Of a DNA stretch of 30,439 nt, positions 8,397 through 17,072 are shown one piece after another. The first letter of the stretch is position 1, and every line of letters starts with the position of its first letter. The stretch comes from an uncultured Alistipes sp. (lineage in GTDB: Bacteria > Bacteroidota > Bacteroidia > Bacteroidales > Rikenellaceae). The DNA lies in the NCBI GenBank assembly GCA_910583985.1, contig CAJTYA010000023.1:1-30439 (forward strand), given 5' to 3'. The position numbers and the translations under genes are program-made. A model generated the notes under the pieces. The model was given only the letters and a program-made list of their open reading frames with translations. It did no database searches and had not been told where the DNA came from.

Positions 8397-9494
8397 TCAA
8401 CGCACACTCACCTGCAACGGACGGGCGATGCGTTCGGCCTTGGCCCGGACGAAATCGAACCATGCGGCGGCATCGGCGAAACCCGCCTTGCTCCATCCCG
8501 CACCCGCATAGTAGGTGCACGGCACGCCGGCCTCGACCGTGGCAGGCGTCAGCAGGTGGCCGCAGTTTTCGTGTCCGACAGCTCCGCCGGGCACGATGAC
8601 GGCCACGGCCGTATGCCCGTTGTCGCTCTGCTGCGGTTCCCAATAGGCCGTCAGCCCTTCTTCCTGCAACACCTCTCCCTCGCCGTGCAGCACGATACCG
8701 GCCACCGCGTCGAACGAGCGGTCGTACAGCTCGGTGATCCGGTTGAACGCATCGCCCGCATCGAGCGAAACGATCCGCTTCTCGTTCACCGTCACTCCGC
8801 CCGCCTCATAGGGTGCGTAGGCAAGCTCGAAAGCGATGCGCAGCGGTCCTCGGTCCAGTATGCGGTAGGAGACGTAGTTGTTGCCCAGCACGACCGTGTC
8901 GTGCACATAGGGTGCCATCGCACCGGCCCCCAACGTGCGGCCCACCTTGTAGCAGTCGAGCCCTTTGCCGTGGTCGGTGTGATAGTCGCCGTCCCGGTAC
9001 CACTGGTCTACGACCATCTCTTCGGTGCGTTTGAGCCAGATGTCGATGCCGTTGCTGATCTCGCCGGTCGCTTCGAGCGCCGGACCGTACATCCGAAAGC
9101 CGATCCGGTCGTTCTCCCACGCGAAATCGTCCAAGCGTTCCGGCACGTAACGGCCGTAGGCGCGGGGCGGAAATTCGGGCGCGGCGCCGGTCACGATCCG
9201 GTAATCCGACGTTCCGGAGGCTTCGACCGTCGCCGGGAAGATGAGTTCCACGGGCGTCTCCCCGCCGTCGAAAATCACCTGCGAAGGCAGCGTATCGCCC
9301 GCGGCCGAGAGCACGATCACGTTCTGCGGATCCGCTTCTGTGTGTCCGGCGCCGATTTCGACCCAAGGTACGGCCACGATTTCGTTTTCCCGGAACTGCT
9401 CCGTCGGATTCGCGACGGACACGAGCGTTCCCCGGTCGCCGCACGCGACCAGTCCGGCCACGCAGGCCGCCCAAACCATAACGTTCTTCTTCAT
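8397..9494 (-). CDS. DUF4861-family lipoprotein
   Basis: The product is 365 residues. It has a lipoprotein signal with lipobox LVAC (Cys18). The body matches my memory of the DUF4861 family of Bacteroidota: RYVPERLDDFAWEND, GFRMYGPALE, a conserved YHTDHGKGLDCYKVG stretch and a C-terminal WYDF-like WFDFVRAKAE. Members are commonly found beside polysaccharide lyase and uronate genes. The biochemical activity is not known to me; a surface or periplasmic enzyme acting on unsaturated uronate oligosaccharides is plausible from context. It is the last gene of the lacI-kduI-kduD operon, 12 bases after the SDR stop, and is followed by a terminator. AAGGAAAAA before the ATG may serve as a weak ribosome site. 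Confidence 0.88.
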   Translation of the reverse strand: MKKNVMVWAACVAGLVACGDRGTLVSVANPTEQFRENEIVAVPWVEIGAGHTEADPQNVIVLSAAGDTLPSQVIFDGGETPVELIFPATVEASGTSDYRIVTGAAPEFPPRAYGRYVPERLDDFAWENDRIGFRMYGPALEATGEISNGIDIWLKRTEEMVVDQWYRDGDYHTDHGKGLDCYKVGRTLGAGAMAPYVHDTVVLGNNYVSYRILDRGPLRIAFELAYAPYEAGGVTVNEKRIVSLDAGDAFNRITELYDRSFDAVAGIVLHGEGEVLQEEGLTAYWEPQQSDNGHTAVAVIVPGGAVGHENCGHLLTPATVEAGVPCTYYAGAGWSKAGFADAAAWFDFVRAKAERIARPLQVSVR

Positions 9495-9506
9495 TTTTTC
9501 CTTCGA

Positions 9507-10301
9507 TTAATATTCGTTGGCGGCCCGCCCTAACGATGCCAGAATACCGCCGTCCACGTACAGGATATGACCGTTCACGAAATCGGAGGCGCGGGAAGCC
9601 AGAAAGACGGCCGTTCCGCCCAGATCCTCCGGATCGCCCCAGCGCGAGGCCGGCGTCCGGCCGACGATGAAATCGTTGAACGGATGGCCGTCGACCCGGA
9701 TGGGAGCCGTCTGCTCGGTGGCGAAATAACCCGGACCGATGCCGTTGACCTGAATGTTGTGCGAAGCCCACTCGGTGGCGAGGTTCTTCGTCAGCATCTT
9801 CAGGCCGCCTTTGGCCGCCGCATAGGCCGTCACGCTGTTGCGTCCCACCTCGCTCATCATCGAACACATGTTGACGATCTTGCCGCGGCCGCGCCGGATC
9901 ATGCCGGCAGCCACGGCCCGCGACATCAGAAAAGGCGCCGTGAGGTCCGTCGCGATCACGTCGTTCCACTCCGGCAGCGTCATCTCCAGTGCCGGAATGC
10001 GTTTGATGATGCCCGCATTGTTGACCAGAATGCCGACGGGCCCCACCTCGTTTTCTATCCGCGCGACCGACTCGGCCACCTGCCTTTCGTCGGTCACGTC
10101 GAACAGGTAACCTTTCGCGTCGATACCCTTGTCCCTGTAAATTTTCAGCGCTTTTTCGAGTCGGTCGGCCGAATGCCCGTTAATCACCAACGTCGCTCCC
10201 GCCTCGGCCAGCGCCGTAGCCACGGCCATGCCGAGGCCGTGCGTTCCGCCCGTCACCAAGGCCACTTCGCCTTCGAGCGAAAAAAGATCGAGTACACTCA
10301 T
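9507..10301 (-). CDS. kduD: SDR dehydrogenase, KduD / gluconate 5-dehydrogenase type
   Basis: The product is 264 residues, classical short-chain dehydrogenase. The cofactor motif GGTHGLG is at 18-24, NNAG at 94-97 and the catalytic triad Ser147, Tyr160, Lys164 (YAAAK). The C-terminus has NGHILYVDGG. Bacteroidota homologues with the FSLEG..VTGGTHGLG start are usually annotated gluconate 5-dehydrogenase. Next to kduI, the most likely reaction is NAD(H)-dependent interconversion of 3-deoxy-D-glycero-2,5-hexodiulosonate and 2-keto-3-deoxygluconate. ATG at 10301 is preferred; a TTG three codons upstream is possible. It lies 174 bases downstream of kduI and 12 bases upstream of the DUF4861 gene. 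The enzyme class is certain; the exact substrate rests on context. Confidence 0.9.
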   Translation of the reverse strand: MSVLDLFSLEGEVALVTGGTHGLGMAVATALAEAGATLVINGHSADRLEKALKIYRDKGIDAKGYLFDVTDERQVAESVARIENEVGPVGILVNNAGIIKRIPALEMTLPEWNDVIATDLTAPFLMSRAVAAGMIRRGRGKIVNMCSMMSEVGRNSVTAYAAAKGGLKMLTKNLATEWASHNIQVNGIGPGYFATEQTAPIRVDGHPFNDFIVGRTPASRWGDPEDLGGTAVFLASRASDFVNGHILYVDGGILASLGRAANEY

Positions 10302-10475
10302 CGTTTTCAATTTTCTTATATTTTACAGATCGCACACCGCCCCTTTTCAGCGGTCTTCCCCGCTGGTCTCACAGAGACGGGAAGGAACCCGGCTCGAAAA
10401 TTCGCCCGACCCGCCGGACGACTCTCCTCGGATCGAAGAGCCGTACCACCGGAGCGACGGTGTACGCATATCGCC

Positions 10476-11312
10476 TTATTTCAAATCGGTCGCGGCACAG
10501 GTATCCATATCCCCGTAGTCGAGGTTTTCGCCGGCCATGCCCCAGATAAACGTATAATTGTGCGTCGCACAGGCCGAATGGATCGACCACGCGGGCGAAA
10601 TGACGGCCTGACGGTTTTTCATCCAGATGTGCCGCGTCTGGTCGGGCCGGCCCATGAAATGGCAGACCGCATCGCCTTCGGGCACTTCGAAATAGAAATA
10701 GGCCTCCATCCGGCGGTTGTGCGTGTGGGCGGGCATCGTGTTCCACACGCTGCCCGTGTGCAGTTCGGTCATGCCCATCTGCAACTGACAGGTCGGCAGC
10801 ACCTGAGACACGATCAGCTTATTGATCGTCCGATCATTGGAATTTTCCAACGACCCTAAACGGGCCACCACGGCATCACTCTTGGTCACCTTGCGGTCAG
10901 GATAGGCCGTGTGGGCCGGAGCCGAGTTCAGATAGAACAGGGCCGGAGCGGCTGCATCGTCAGATTCGAACACGACCGGACGGTCGCCCTTGCCGACGTA
11001 GAGCGCCTCCTTGTAGTCCAGTACGAAAGTTTCGTCCCCGACACGGACGGTTCCCCGGCCGCCGACGTTGATGATGCCCAACTCGCGCCGGTGCAGAAAG
11101 AAAGGCGCTTTGAGCGGGTCGATGGGAGTCAGCTCCAGCGGCCGGCTCTGCGGCATGGCTCCGCCGACGATCAGGCGGTCGTAACCGGTATAGACCAGAC
11201 GGATATCGTCCGGCACGAACAGATTTTCAATCAGGTGCTCCCTGCGGAGCCGCTCGGTGTCGTACCCCTTCACGTCGTCGGGGTGCGCGGCATAACGTTC
11301 TTCGTATTGCAT
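10476..11312 (-). CDS. kduI: 5-dehydro-4-deoxy-D-glucuronate isomerase
   Basis: The product is 278 residues, the same length as E. coli KduI. The enzyme isomerises 4-deoxy-L-threo-5-hexosulose uronate, the product of unsaturated uronate from pectin or glycosaminoglycan lyases, to 3-deoxy-D-glycero-2,5-hexodiulosonate. Zinc ligands can be placed at His196, His198, Glu203 (HTHNRRMEAYFYF) and His245, the positions known for the E. coli enzyme. It is cytoplasmic. It starts 18 bases after the LacI regulator stop, so the two are co-transcribed; the SDR that follows performs the next step. The 174-base gap to the SDR gene holds no clear promoter or terminator. Confidence 0.97.
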   Translation of the reverse strand: MQYEERYAAHPDDVKGYDTERLRREHLIENLFVPDDIRLVYTGYDRLIVGGAMPQSRPLELTPIDPLKAPFFLHRRELGIINVGGRGTVRVGDETFVLDYKEALYVGKGDRPVVFESDDAAAPALFYLNSAPAHTAYPDRKVTKSDAVVARLGSLENSNDRTINKLIVSQVLPTCQLQMGMTELHTGSVWNTMPAHTHNRRMEAYFYFEVPEGDAVCHFMGRPDQTRHIWMKNRQAVISPAWSIHSACATHNYTFIWGMAGENLDYGDMDTCAATDLK

Positions 11313-11330
11313 GTGCTATCGCTTAAAAAG

Positions 11331-12344
11331 TTATCGTTTTTTCAGAGAAGATTCCCGCACGATGAGCCGGGGCGGAATCACGATGTCGGCATAGGGCGCT
11401 CCGCCGAGCCTGTCGAGCAGCATCTTCGCGGCAAGGCCTCCCATTTCGTAGCCGGACTGGTCGACCGACGTGAAGCGCGGCGCGATCAGATCGCAGAACG
11501 GCTCGTTGGCGAATCCGGCCAACGCCATGTCGTCGGGTACCCGCAGGCCGTGTTTCCGGAGCACCTTATACGCCCCCAGTGCCGCAAAGTCGCCGGCGAA
11601 AAAAATCGCTTCGGGCAGATCGTCCGCCGCGATCAACCGTTCCATGGCCTCGGCCCCGCCCTCCTCGGTCGTCTGTCCGCCGACGATCCACTGCGGATGC
11701 ACCTCGATGCCGTGGGCCCGCATGGCCTCCTCGTACCCCTGCCGGCGGTTCCGCCAGATGCTCGTCTGCTGCGAGCCGGCATAATGATAGATGCGCCGGA
11801 ATCCTTGCCCGATGAGATGTTCGACCGTTTCGAACGCTCCGAGGCGGTCGTCGAGCAGCACCGTGCCGGACGCGAGGCCTTCGACATGGCGGTCGAACAG
11901 CACCAGCGGCATACCGTACGGCTCCAGCGCCCGGTAACAGGCATAGTCGCCGCCGCAGGAAGCCACCGAGGCGATCACGCCGTCGGCCCTGCCCCGTTGC
12001 AGGTCGTTCAGAATACGGGCTTCCCGCTCCGCATCGTTCTTGGACTGGTAGATCAATACGTCGTAGCCGGCCTCCGAGGCAACCTGCTCGATGCCGTCTA
12101 TGGCCATCGAGAAAAAGTTGCGGCTCACCATCGGCACGACGACGCCGATGGTCCGTGTACTGCCCCGTTGCAGGTTAACGGCGAACATATTGGGCTGGTA
12201 GCCCATTTCGCGGGCCGTTTTCCGCACCCGGTCGCGCACCTCAGCGCTGATGGCCGGATTGTCCTGCAACGCCCGCGAAACGGTCGAAGTCGAAACGCCC
12301 AGCACGCGGGCGATGTCGTAAATGGAGGTCTTTTTCGTTTTCAT
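11331..12344 (-). CDS. LacI-family transcriptional regulator of the uronate locus
   Basis: The product is 337 residues. The N-terminal helix-turn-helix is at about 6-28 (SIYDIARVLGVSTSTVSRAL) with the hinge near 55-70 (FAVNLQRGSTRTIG). A periplasmic-binding-protein-like effector domain follows, with the usual VVVPMVSRNFF, LFDR and GFANEP elements. ATG at 12344 is chosen since LacI proteins start a few residues before the helix-turn-helix; an upstream start would add 11 residues crossing the operator. It heads the operon with kduI, kduD and the DUF4861 gene. A LacI-type operator overlaps its -7 box, so autoregulation is likely, and a second near-identical operator lies upstream of the BACON lipoprotein pair. 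The effector is probably a uronate-derived intermediate (inference). Confidence 0.93.
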   Translation of the reverse strand: MKTKKTSIYDIARVLGVSTSTVSRALQDNPAISAEVRDRVRKTAREMGYQPNMFAVNLQRGSTRTIGVVVPMVSRNFFSMAIDGIEQVASEAGYDVLIYQSKNDAEREARILNDLQRGRADGVIASVASCGGDYACYRALEPYGMPLVLFDRHVEGLASGTVLLDDRLGAFETVEHLIGQGFRRIYHYAGSQQTSIWRNRRQGYEEAMRAHGIEVHPQWIVGGQTTEEGGAEAMERLIAADDLPEAIFFAGDFAALGAYKVLRKHGLRVPDDMALAGFANEPFCDLIAPRFTSVDQSGYEMGGLAAKMLLDRLGGAPYADIVIPPRLIVRESSLKKR

Positions 12345-12372
12345 AGCTTCCGTCGCCCGGACCCGAAGTCCG

Positions 12373-12386
12373 TGCAACCGATTGCA
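12373..12386. promoter_or_regulatory. LacI-type operator
   Basis: TGCAACCGATTGCA is a near-perfect 14-bp palindrome with the central CG typical of LacI-family operators (10 of 14 bases symmetric, TGCAA/TTGCA arms exact). It overlaps the -7 box of the lacI-kduI operon by two bases, a good position for repression. A 12-of-14 match is at 17059-17072. Confidence 0.8.
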
Positions 12387-12392
12387 AATATA
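12385..12392 (-). promoter_or_regulatory. -7 box of the lacI-kduI-kduD operon
   Basis: On the minus strand TATATTTG is an exact TAnnTTTG match, 40 bases upstream of the lacI ATG at 12344. It overlaps the operator. The -33 region is AT-rich, without a clear TTTG. Confidence 0.75.
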
Positions 12393-13075
12393 ATAAAAGC
12401 ATTCTAAACGACCCGCATTTTCGCCCGCCCGCAGACAATAAATTAGAGGTTTCGAGCGAACAGCACATCGTCGCGCCTTCCGCCCCCGCTAAGACAGAAC
12501 CCGCACGCCGCGACACAGCCGACTTTTTTCCGGAATCCCGCCCGGTCGTCCCGCCGTCCGCATCCGAGTCTACGACGATGCCTGCCAGAAACACCGACAC
12601 CGGCACATCGAGTCCCTCCCGAAGCCGAACGGACGAAAAACGCCCCTTCCGGAAAGGCGAGCGAACACCGGACGAAAACGGGCCTGTCGCAGCCCTTTCC
12701 CGCCGCAAGACTTATCGCACCCGCATACCGGAACGAGCACGATAACGACAGGACGGAACCGGCATTCATTCCGGCGGCCGGCCGGGCCCGTCCCCTCGAC
12801 CGAACGAAAAGGGGACGGCCGCACATTTCGGGAAAGAACCTTTCCTCGGCAGTACAGTACCGACATGCCGACAAAAAGCGCACGCATCCGTGCCACCCGA
12901 TGACGAACGCAACCCGCTGCCGAGAGAAGCCCGGTCCGAACGCGCAAGCCCGTGACCGCAGAAACGACGGGCGTATCGGCCCGTCGCAGCCCGGCACAGG
13001 AGCACGCCGGAGAATACGACCGCCGAATTTCCCGCCCTATCACCGGAAAAGTCTCCCTCGAAATCGGAGTTGTGG
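12393..13075. other. GC-rich region without a supported gene
   Basis: Nearly 0.7 kb lies between the lacI promoter and the terminator of the BACON/propeller gene. Minus-strand frames are open in all three phases but overlap and give Arg/Gly/Cys-rich translations without motifs. No promoter box or structured RNA was recognised. Confidence 0.6.
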
Positions 13076-13117
13076 AAAAAATAAAAAGAGTCGGGCCGGA
13101 GTTACTCCGGCCCGACT
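13076..13117 (-). terminator. Terminator of the BACON/propeller gene
   Basis: A perfect 13-bp GC-rich stem (13089-13101 with 13105-13117) has a 3-base loop. On the minus strand it is followed by CTTTTTATTTTT (complement of 13076-13087). It begins 33 bases after the stop codon at 13150. Confidence 0.92.
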
Positions 13118-13149
13118 TCTTTCTATCGGAAATCGCTCTCGCGATCCGC

Positions 13150-15075
13150 TTATTTCACGGGCAGCACCCACGCGCCTTTGGAGGTCACGTAGCCGATCCA
13201 CAGGTCGGCGTCGGCAATCGAACCGTCCATGCCTGCGAAATAGTCGACATACGTGATACCTTCGTTCAGACCGCCGGGGATCAGGCCGTCCACATCGCCG
13301 AACGCTTCGGTACCCGTAGCCGAGAAGACCTTGTACACGACGCCGTTCTGAGCATAGATCATTTCGAACCGCGATTTGGCCGTATTGTAGGCGACCGAAA
13401 CATTGGACACGCCTTCGGGCACTTCGAGGACGATGCCTTTTTCGGCGAACTTGCCGCCATCGCCTTTCGTAGCCACGTATACGTCGCCGTCCTTGATGTA
13501 ATAGATGTAATGCGTACCGCCTCTGACGATGTACGAGCAGGGCTTGTCGCCGAACACTTCTTCGTCCGATGCGAGCGTCCAGTCGTCGTCGGACGTACCC
13601 TCTGCGAGCACGATGCCGGTCTTGGCTCCGGACAGCGCAGCGTAATATTTACCGTTCGCATAAGCCACGGAAACGTTCGTCAACCGCGCGAGGTCGGCGA
13701 TATCCAGCTTGGCCTTGTTCAGCGAGAAGATCGCCTTGGGAGCGCTCCACGTCTTACCGCCGTCGGTCGAACGGGCACGGACGATGTTGGTGTAATCGAT
13801 TGCCACAAAGTCGCCGAAGCCGACGTTGGGGTTCTCGTACTTACCGTTGTACGACAGCGAAATGAACTTGTTGGAAGACTGTCCGTTCACGAAACCTTCG
13901 GCCAAAACGGCTTTCTCTTCGACGGTATACCATACACCAGCCCCGGCATCTCCGGTCACGACGAACAGGTATTCGCCGGCAGGCAGCACGGTGTTGCCGT
14001 CGGTAGCGTAAAACCAACCACCGGCAGAGGGGCATTCAGTCGAGAAGATCGGAGTCTTGGCAATCGACGTCTTATAGTCGGTGTCCCAAGGATAGAGAGC
14101 CACCTGACTCTTGGGACCGAAACCGCGATAGCAGAGTTCCGTGAAAGCGATGGTCGCTTCGAAGTGCATACCGATAGGGCCTTCGCTGAAATCATACTGT
14201 TCGCTACCGAAATGTCTGTCGTTCGTATTGTCGAGAATGGCGTACCACCAACCCGTGCCGTTGTACATGTGTTTTTCGCTCTGGATCTGCTTGGGCGTCG
14301 GTTTGACGAACCATGCGTCGATGGAGTTGTCGGCGTTTTTCATGTACGATACGTTGCCGAGCACCGAACCTTCGAACAACGCGTACTGTTCTTCGATGGG
14401 TTCGACGGGGAACGCATCCTGACGGATCGTCACTTCGACGCTACCCTCGCCGGGGTTGGGCGTGAAGGTGATGATACCCGAACGGGGAACGGGCAGCGTG
14501 TTGCGCGCGATGGCGAAACGGACTTCCGTATCGGTCGTAGCCTTGGCTTCCGGAGCCTCTTCCACCGGAGTGATCCAGTTTTTGGCCGACGCGGAGATTT
14601 CGTACACGAAGTTCGTGTTGGCCGAAACGGTGATGGCCAGCGTCGTATCGCCGTGCGTCACCGTATAGCGGGACGTTTCGATCGTGAGGCCTTCGAGGCT
14701 GTTCTGCGTCACGGCGAGGGTTTTGGCCTGCCCTGCGCAGAGCACTTTCACCACGGCGGTCCGTTCGGTCATGTTGGTATTTTTGCTCGCGGTGAGCGCC
14801 AGCACATAATGACCGGGCTTGCCTTCGGTGTAATTCGAGGTCAGCCAGCCCTGCCCTCCCCCTTGTCCGTACTCGAACTCGACGGTCCAGTCGGCGGGAG
14901 TTTCCAGAATGAAGTCCTTGGTGGTTTGCGCCGAGAAAACGGTCCATGCCGTCGCATCGGACATGTCGCCGTTGACCAAGCGGAAAGCGTAGCCGGGAGC
15001 GTCGTCGTCCTTTTCGCACGACCACAGTCCGACGGACAACGCAGCCAGCAGACTCAGTAAGAAGATTCTTTTCAT
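13150..15075 (-). CDS. Lipoprotein with two BACON domains and a beta-propeller-like C-terminus
   Basis: The product is 641 residues. A lipoprotein signal ends at LWSC (Cys20), followed by EKDDD, a typical acidic surface-export signal of Bacteroidota. Two BACON-type beta-sandwiches occupy about 40-125 (ending AVTQNS) and 130-222 (ending TIRQDA). BACON domains are thought to bind carbohydrate or mucin, or to act as spacers. The C-terminal part (about 230-641) is beta-rich with repeated motifs such as NVSVAYANGKYYAA and NVSVAYNTAKSRFEM, and an Asp-box STDGGKTW at 436-443, which point to a sialidase-like or GH43-like propeller. I did not identify catalytic residues, so it may be a binding protein. 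It has a -7 box 61 bases upstream and also lies 148 bases downstream of the EEP gene. Confidence 0.85.
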   Translation of the reverse strand: MKRIFLLSLLAALSVGLWSCEKDDDAPGYAFRLVNGDMSDATAWTVFSAQTTKDFILETPADWTVEFEYGQGGGQGWLTSNYTEGKPGHYVLALTASKNTNMTERTAVVKVLCAGQAKTLAVTQNSLEGLTIETSRYTVTHGDTTLAITVSANTNFVYEISASAKNWITPVEEAPEAKATTDTEVRFAIARNTLPVPRSGIITFTPNPGEGSVEVTIRQDAFPVEPIEEQYALFEGSVLGNVSYMKNADNSIDAWFVKPTPKQIQSEKHMYNGTGWWYAILDNTNDRHFGSEQYDFSEGPIGMHFEATIAFTELCYRGFGPKSQVALYPWDTDYKTSIAKTPIFSTECPSAGGWFYATDGNTVLPAGEYLFVVTGDAGAGVWYTVEEKAVLAEGFVNGQSSNKFISLSYNGKYENPNVGFGDFVAIDYTNIVRARSTDGGKTWSAPKAIFSLNKAKLDIADLARLTNVSVAYANGKYYAALSGAKTGIVLAEGTSDDDWTLASDEEVFGDKPCSYIVRGGTHYIYYIKDGDVYVATKGDGGKFAEKGIVLEVPEGVSNVSVAYNTAKSRFEMIYAQNGVVYKVFSATGTEAFGDVDGLIPGGLNEGITYVDYFAGMDGSIADADLWIGYVTSKGAWVLPVK

Positions 15076-15082
15076 AATCAGA

Positions 15083-15090
15083 CTTTTAGG
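15083..15090 (-). promoter_or_regulatory. ACCTAAAA leader box upstream of the BACON/propeller gene
   Basis: This is the third copy of the 8-mer, 7 bases before the ATG at 15075. The function is inferred from recurrence at 2702-2709 and 7391-7398. Confidence 0.4.
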
Positions 15091-15135
15091 TTAATAATTT
15101 GGTTCTAAGTTGTCGATTCAGTCGGAAAACGAATA

Positions 15136-15143
15136 CAAAAATA
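15136..15143 (-). promoter_or_regulatory. -7 box for the BACON/propeller gene
   Basis: On the minus strand TATTTTTG fits TAnnTTTG, 60 bases before the ATG. A CTTG element lies about 19 bases upstream in the -33 position. This promoter would let the gene be made independently of the EEP gene. Confidence 0.55.
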
Positions 15144-15223
15144 TGTTTTTTTCGCACTTATTCAAGCCGCCTCGGAACTTTTTTTGAGCAATATTTCGCA
15201 TCCGCCGTCCTGCGATGCGGGAT

Positions 15224-16855
15224 TTACCGTTCGGAAAGGATGAAAGTGGCCAACAATCCCTTATGGTCGCTCGGCCAGCGGCCGCCGAAGGGCTCGATCA
15301 CCTCGTCGAGATGTTCCTCCGTGACGCGCTCGCTGCGCGCGATGCCGCCCGCAGGTCCCACGATGCAGATGCTCTGCAAGGTCAGTCCTTCAGAGGGATA
15401 ATAGTAGATGAAATCGATGCGGTCCCTTTCGTCGGCCTCGGCCGCCCACGCCAGAGCACTCACGGCCACGTCCTTATTGTCGCAGGGCCATGTCAGCCCC
15501 GGATATTTCCGGGCATCGGGATAGACGACCCGGTAGGCGTCCAGCCATCCTTCGCTCTCCAAATATTTCGAAGTCTGCCACTCGACGACGCATCCGTTGT
15601 GGTCCCACAGGTCTTTGGTATCCTCGCCCCAGTCCAGATGGGAGGGCTCGTTGAGGTCGCCGGCGAAAAAGACGAGGGCTCCGTCGGCGATCTCCTTCTT
15701 CGCGTCGGCCATCATCTGCCGGGCCGATTCGGGACGTCCCGAAAGCTCGTTGCGCCGCAGAATCGTCTCCACATCGGTGTTGGGGCCTCCGGGCATCTTG
15801 CTCCAGTCGTCGTTGTCGCCGCCGTCGTTGTACCCGCGCGGGTAATAGCAGGAATAATAGATGTACTGCGAGTGCGACGGGTAGATCGCGATGCGGCGTC
15901 CGTCGACGTTGCAGACGCCCTTGAACATCCACGCGTTGATGCGCTTGCTCTCGACAATGGGATATTTCGAAAGCAGCGCACGGCCCTCGACGGTCGTCTG
16001 GTAGTAGGTCAGCCCTTTTCGGGCCAACGCCGTGACGAGCTGCGGCATGATGGCCTCGCTGCCGCCCTTATACAGTTCGCAGAACGTGCCGAAATCGGGC
16101 TGGAGCGCCACGATCTGATCGACCAGCGCATCGAACGCTCCCGGCACCTGCGTGCACTCTTTCCACAGGTTCAACTGAAAAATCGAGAAACGGGGCATGC
16201 CGGCCTGATTGACCGTGATGTCGACGCGCTTGCCCTTTTCGGGAACGATGCTGACGGCACCCGAACGCGACCGGTTGGTCTCGTTGGCCAGAATCCGGAA
16301 GCGGATCGACGAATCGCGCAGCGCGGATTTCGATTCGGGTCCGACGGCTTCGATCCATTCGGTCGCCGACGGACTGATCTGACACGTATAGGCCATGTTG
16401 GCCGACACTTCGACCGTCACAGTCGTATCGGCATAGCCGACTTCGTAGAGCGTCTGTTTCACGGAAAGACTCGCCGCAACCTCCTGCGTCACGTCCACGG
16501 TCTTGATTTCCTCGCCGCATTTCACCGTCACCACGGCCTCCCGCGCATGCTCCGCAGAGGAATTGGCCGCAGCCACCAGTTTCAGCGTCTTCTTGCCGGC
16601 CTTGCCCGAAACGGGATCGACGGCCAGCCAGTTGTCCTTGCTTTCCGTATAACGCACCGAAACGTTCCAGTCGGCCGGCGCTTCGAGTTCGAGGTTTTTC
16701 GACCCGCCCGAAGCGGCGACCGTCCAGCTCGAAGCCGACAATTTGAAAACGTTTCCCCCCGGAGTCGGAGCGGCTTCGCCGTCGTCGTCCTTACCGCATT
16801 GCCCGAACAACACCATCATCGCGGGCAGTCCCAAACAGAACAAAAGATGCTTCAT
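15224..16855 (-). CDS. Lipoprotein with BACON domains and an endonuclease/exonuclease/phosphatase domain
   Basis: The product is 543 residues. Lipoprotein signal: FGQC with Cys20, then GKDDD. Two BACON-like domains span about 37-126 (ending DVTQEV) and 130-219 (ending TVNQAG). An EEP-superfamily domain follows from about 222 to the end. Catalytic-type residues are in the expected order: Asn229 (FQLNLW), Glu260 (FCELY), His328 (YPSHSQ), Asp400/Asn402 (FFAGDLNEP), Asp481 (RIDFIYY) and Asp530-His531 (WPSDHKG). The fold cleaves phosphodiesters or phosphomonoesters with a divalent metal; here it would act outside the cytoplasm. The substrate is unknown: nucleic acid, phospholipid or a phosphorylated glycan are all possible. 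ATG at 16855 is preferred over a GTG three codons upstream. An operator-bearing promoter lies about 220 bases upstream. Confidence 0.9.
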   Translation of the reverse strand: MKHLLFCLGLPAMMVLFGQCGKDDDGEAAPTPGGNVFKLSASSWTVAASGGSKNLELEAPADWNVSVRYTESKDNWLAVDPVSGKAGKKTLKLVAAANSSAEHAREAVVTVKCGEEIKTVDVTQEVAASLSVKQTLYEVGYADTTVTVEVSANMAYTCQISPSATEWIEAVGPESKSALRDSSIRFRILANETNRSRSGAVSIVPEKGKRVDITVNQAGMPRFSIFQLNLWKECTQVPGAFDALVDQIVALQPDFGTFCELYKGGSEAIMPQLVTALARKGLTYYQTTVEGRALLSKYPIVESKRINAWMFKGVCNVDGRRIAIYPSHSQYIYYSCYYPRGYNDGGDNDDWSKMPGGPNTDVETILRRNELSGRPESARQMMADAKKEIADGALVFFAGDLNEPSHLDWGEDTKDLWDHNGCVVEWQTSKYLESEGWLDAYRVVYPDARKYPGLTWPCDNKDVAVSALAWAAEADERDRIDFIYYYPSEGLTLQSICIVGPAGGIARSERVTEEHLDEVIEPFGGRWPSDHKGLLATFILSER

Positions 16856-16881
16856 TGATTTCACTTTATCGAAATTTTCGT

Positions 16882-16889
16882 CAAAATTA
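16882..16889 (-). promoter_or_regulatory. Possible proximal -7 box for the EEP lipoprotein gene
   Basis: On the minus strand TAATTTTG fits TAnnTTTG, 26 bases before the ATG at 16855. The -33 position shows no TTTG. The leader would be short, so the operator-bearing promoter at 17073 may be the main one. Confidence 0.4.
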
Positions 16890-17058
16890 ATAAAAATCCT
16901 TTCTCATTCCACTCTTTCCTGCAACGAAATGCAAGCAGGGCAGTCTCCGAACCGATCCGCCCCGTCGCCGCCGTTCCTCCGGACGACAAGGACCGGAGCA
17001 TGCGACCCTCCGGGCCGGCATCGCGACACGAAGCGTTACCCGGACGACGCACCCGTCG

Positions 17059-17072
17059 TGCAAACGGTTGCG
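17059..17072. promoter_or_regulatory. Second LacI-type operator
   Basis: TGCAAACGGTTGCG matches the lacI-promoter operator at 12 of 14 positions and keeps the central CG. It directly abuts a -7 box in the same relative place as at lacI. The shared context GTGCAA..CG.TTGC followed by AAATATA supports control by the same regulator. Confidence 0.7.
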
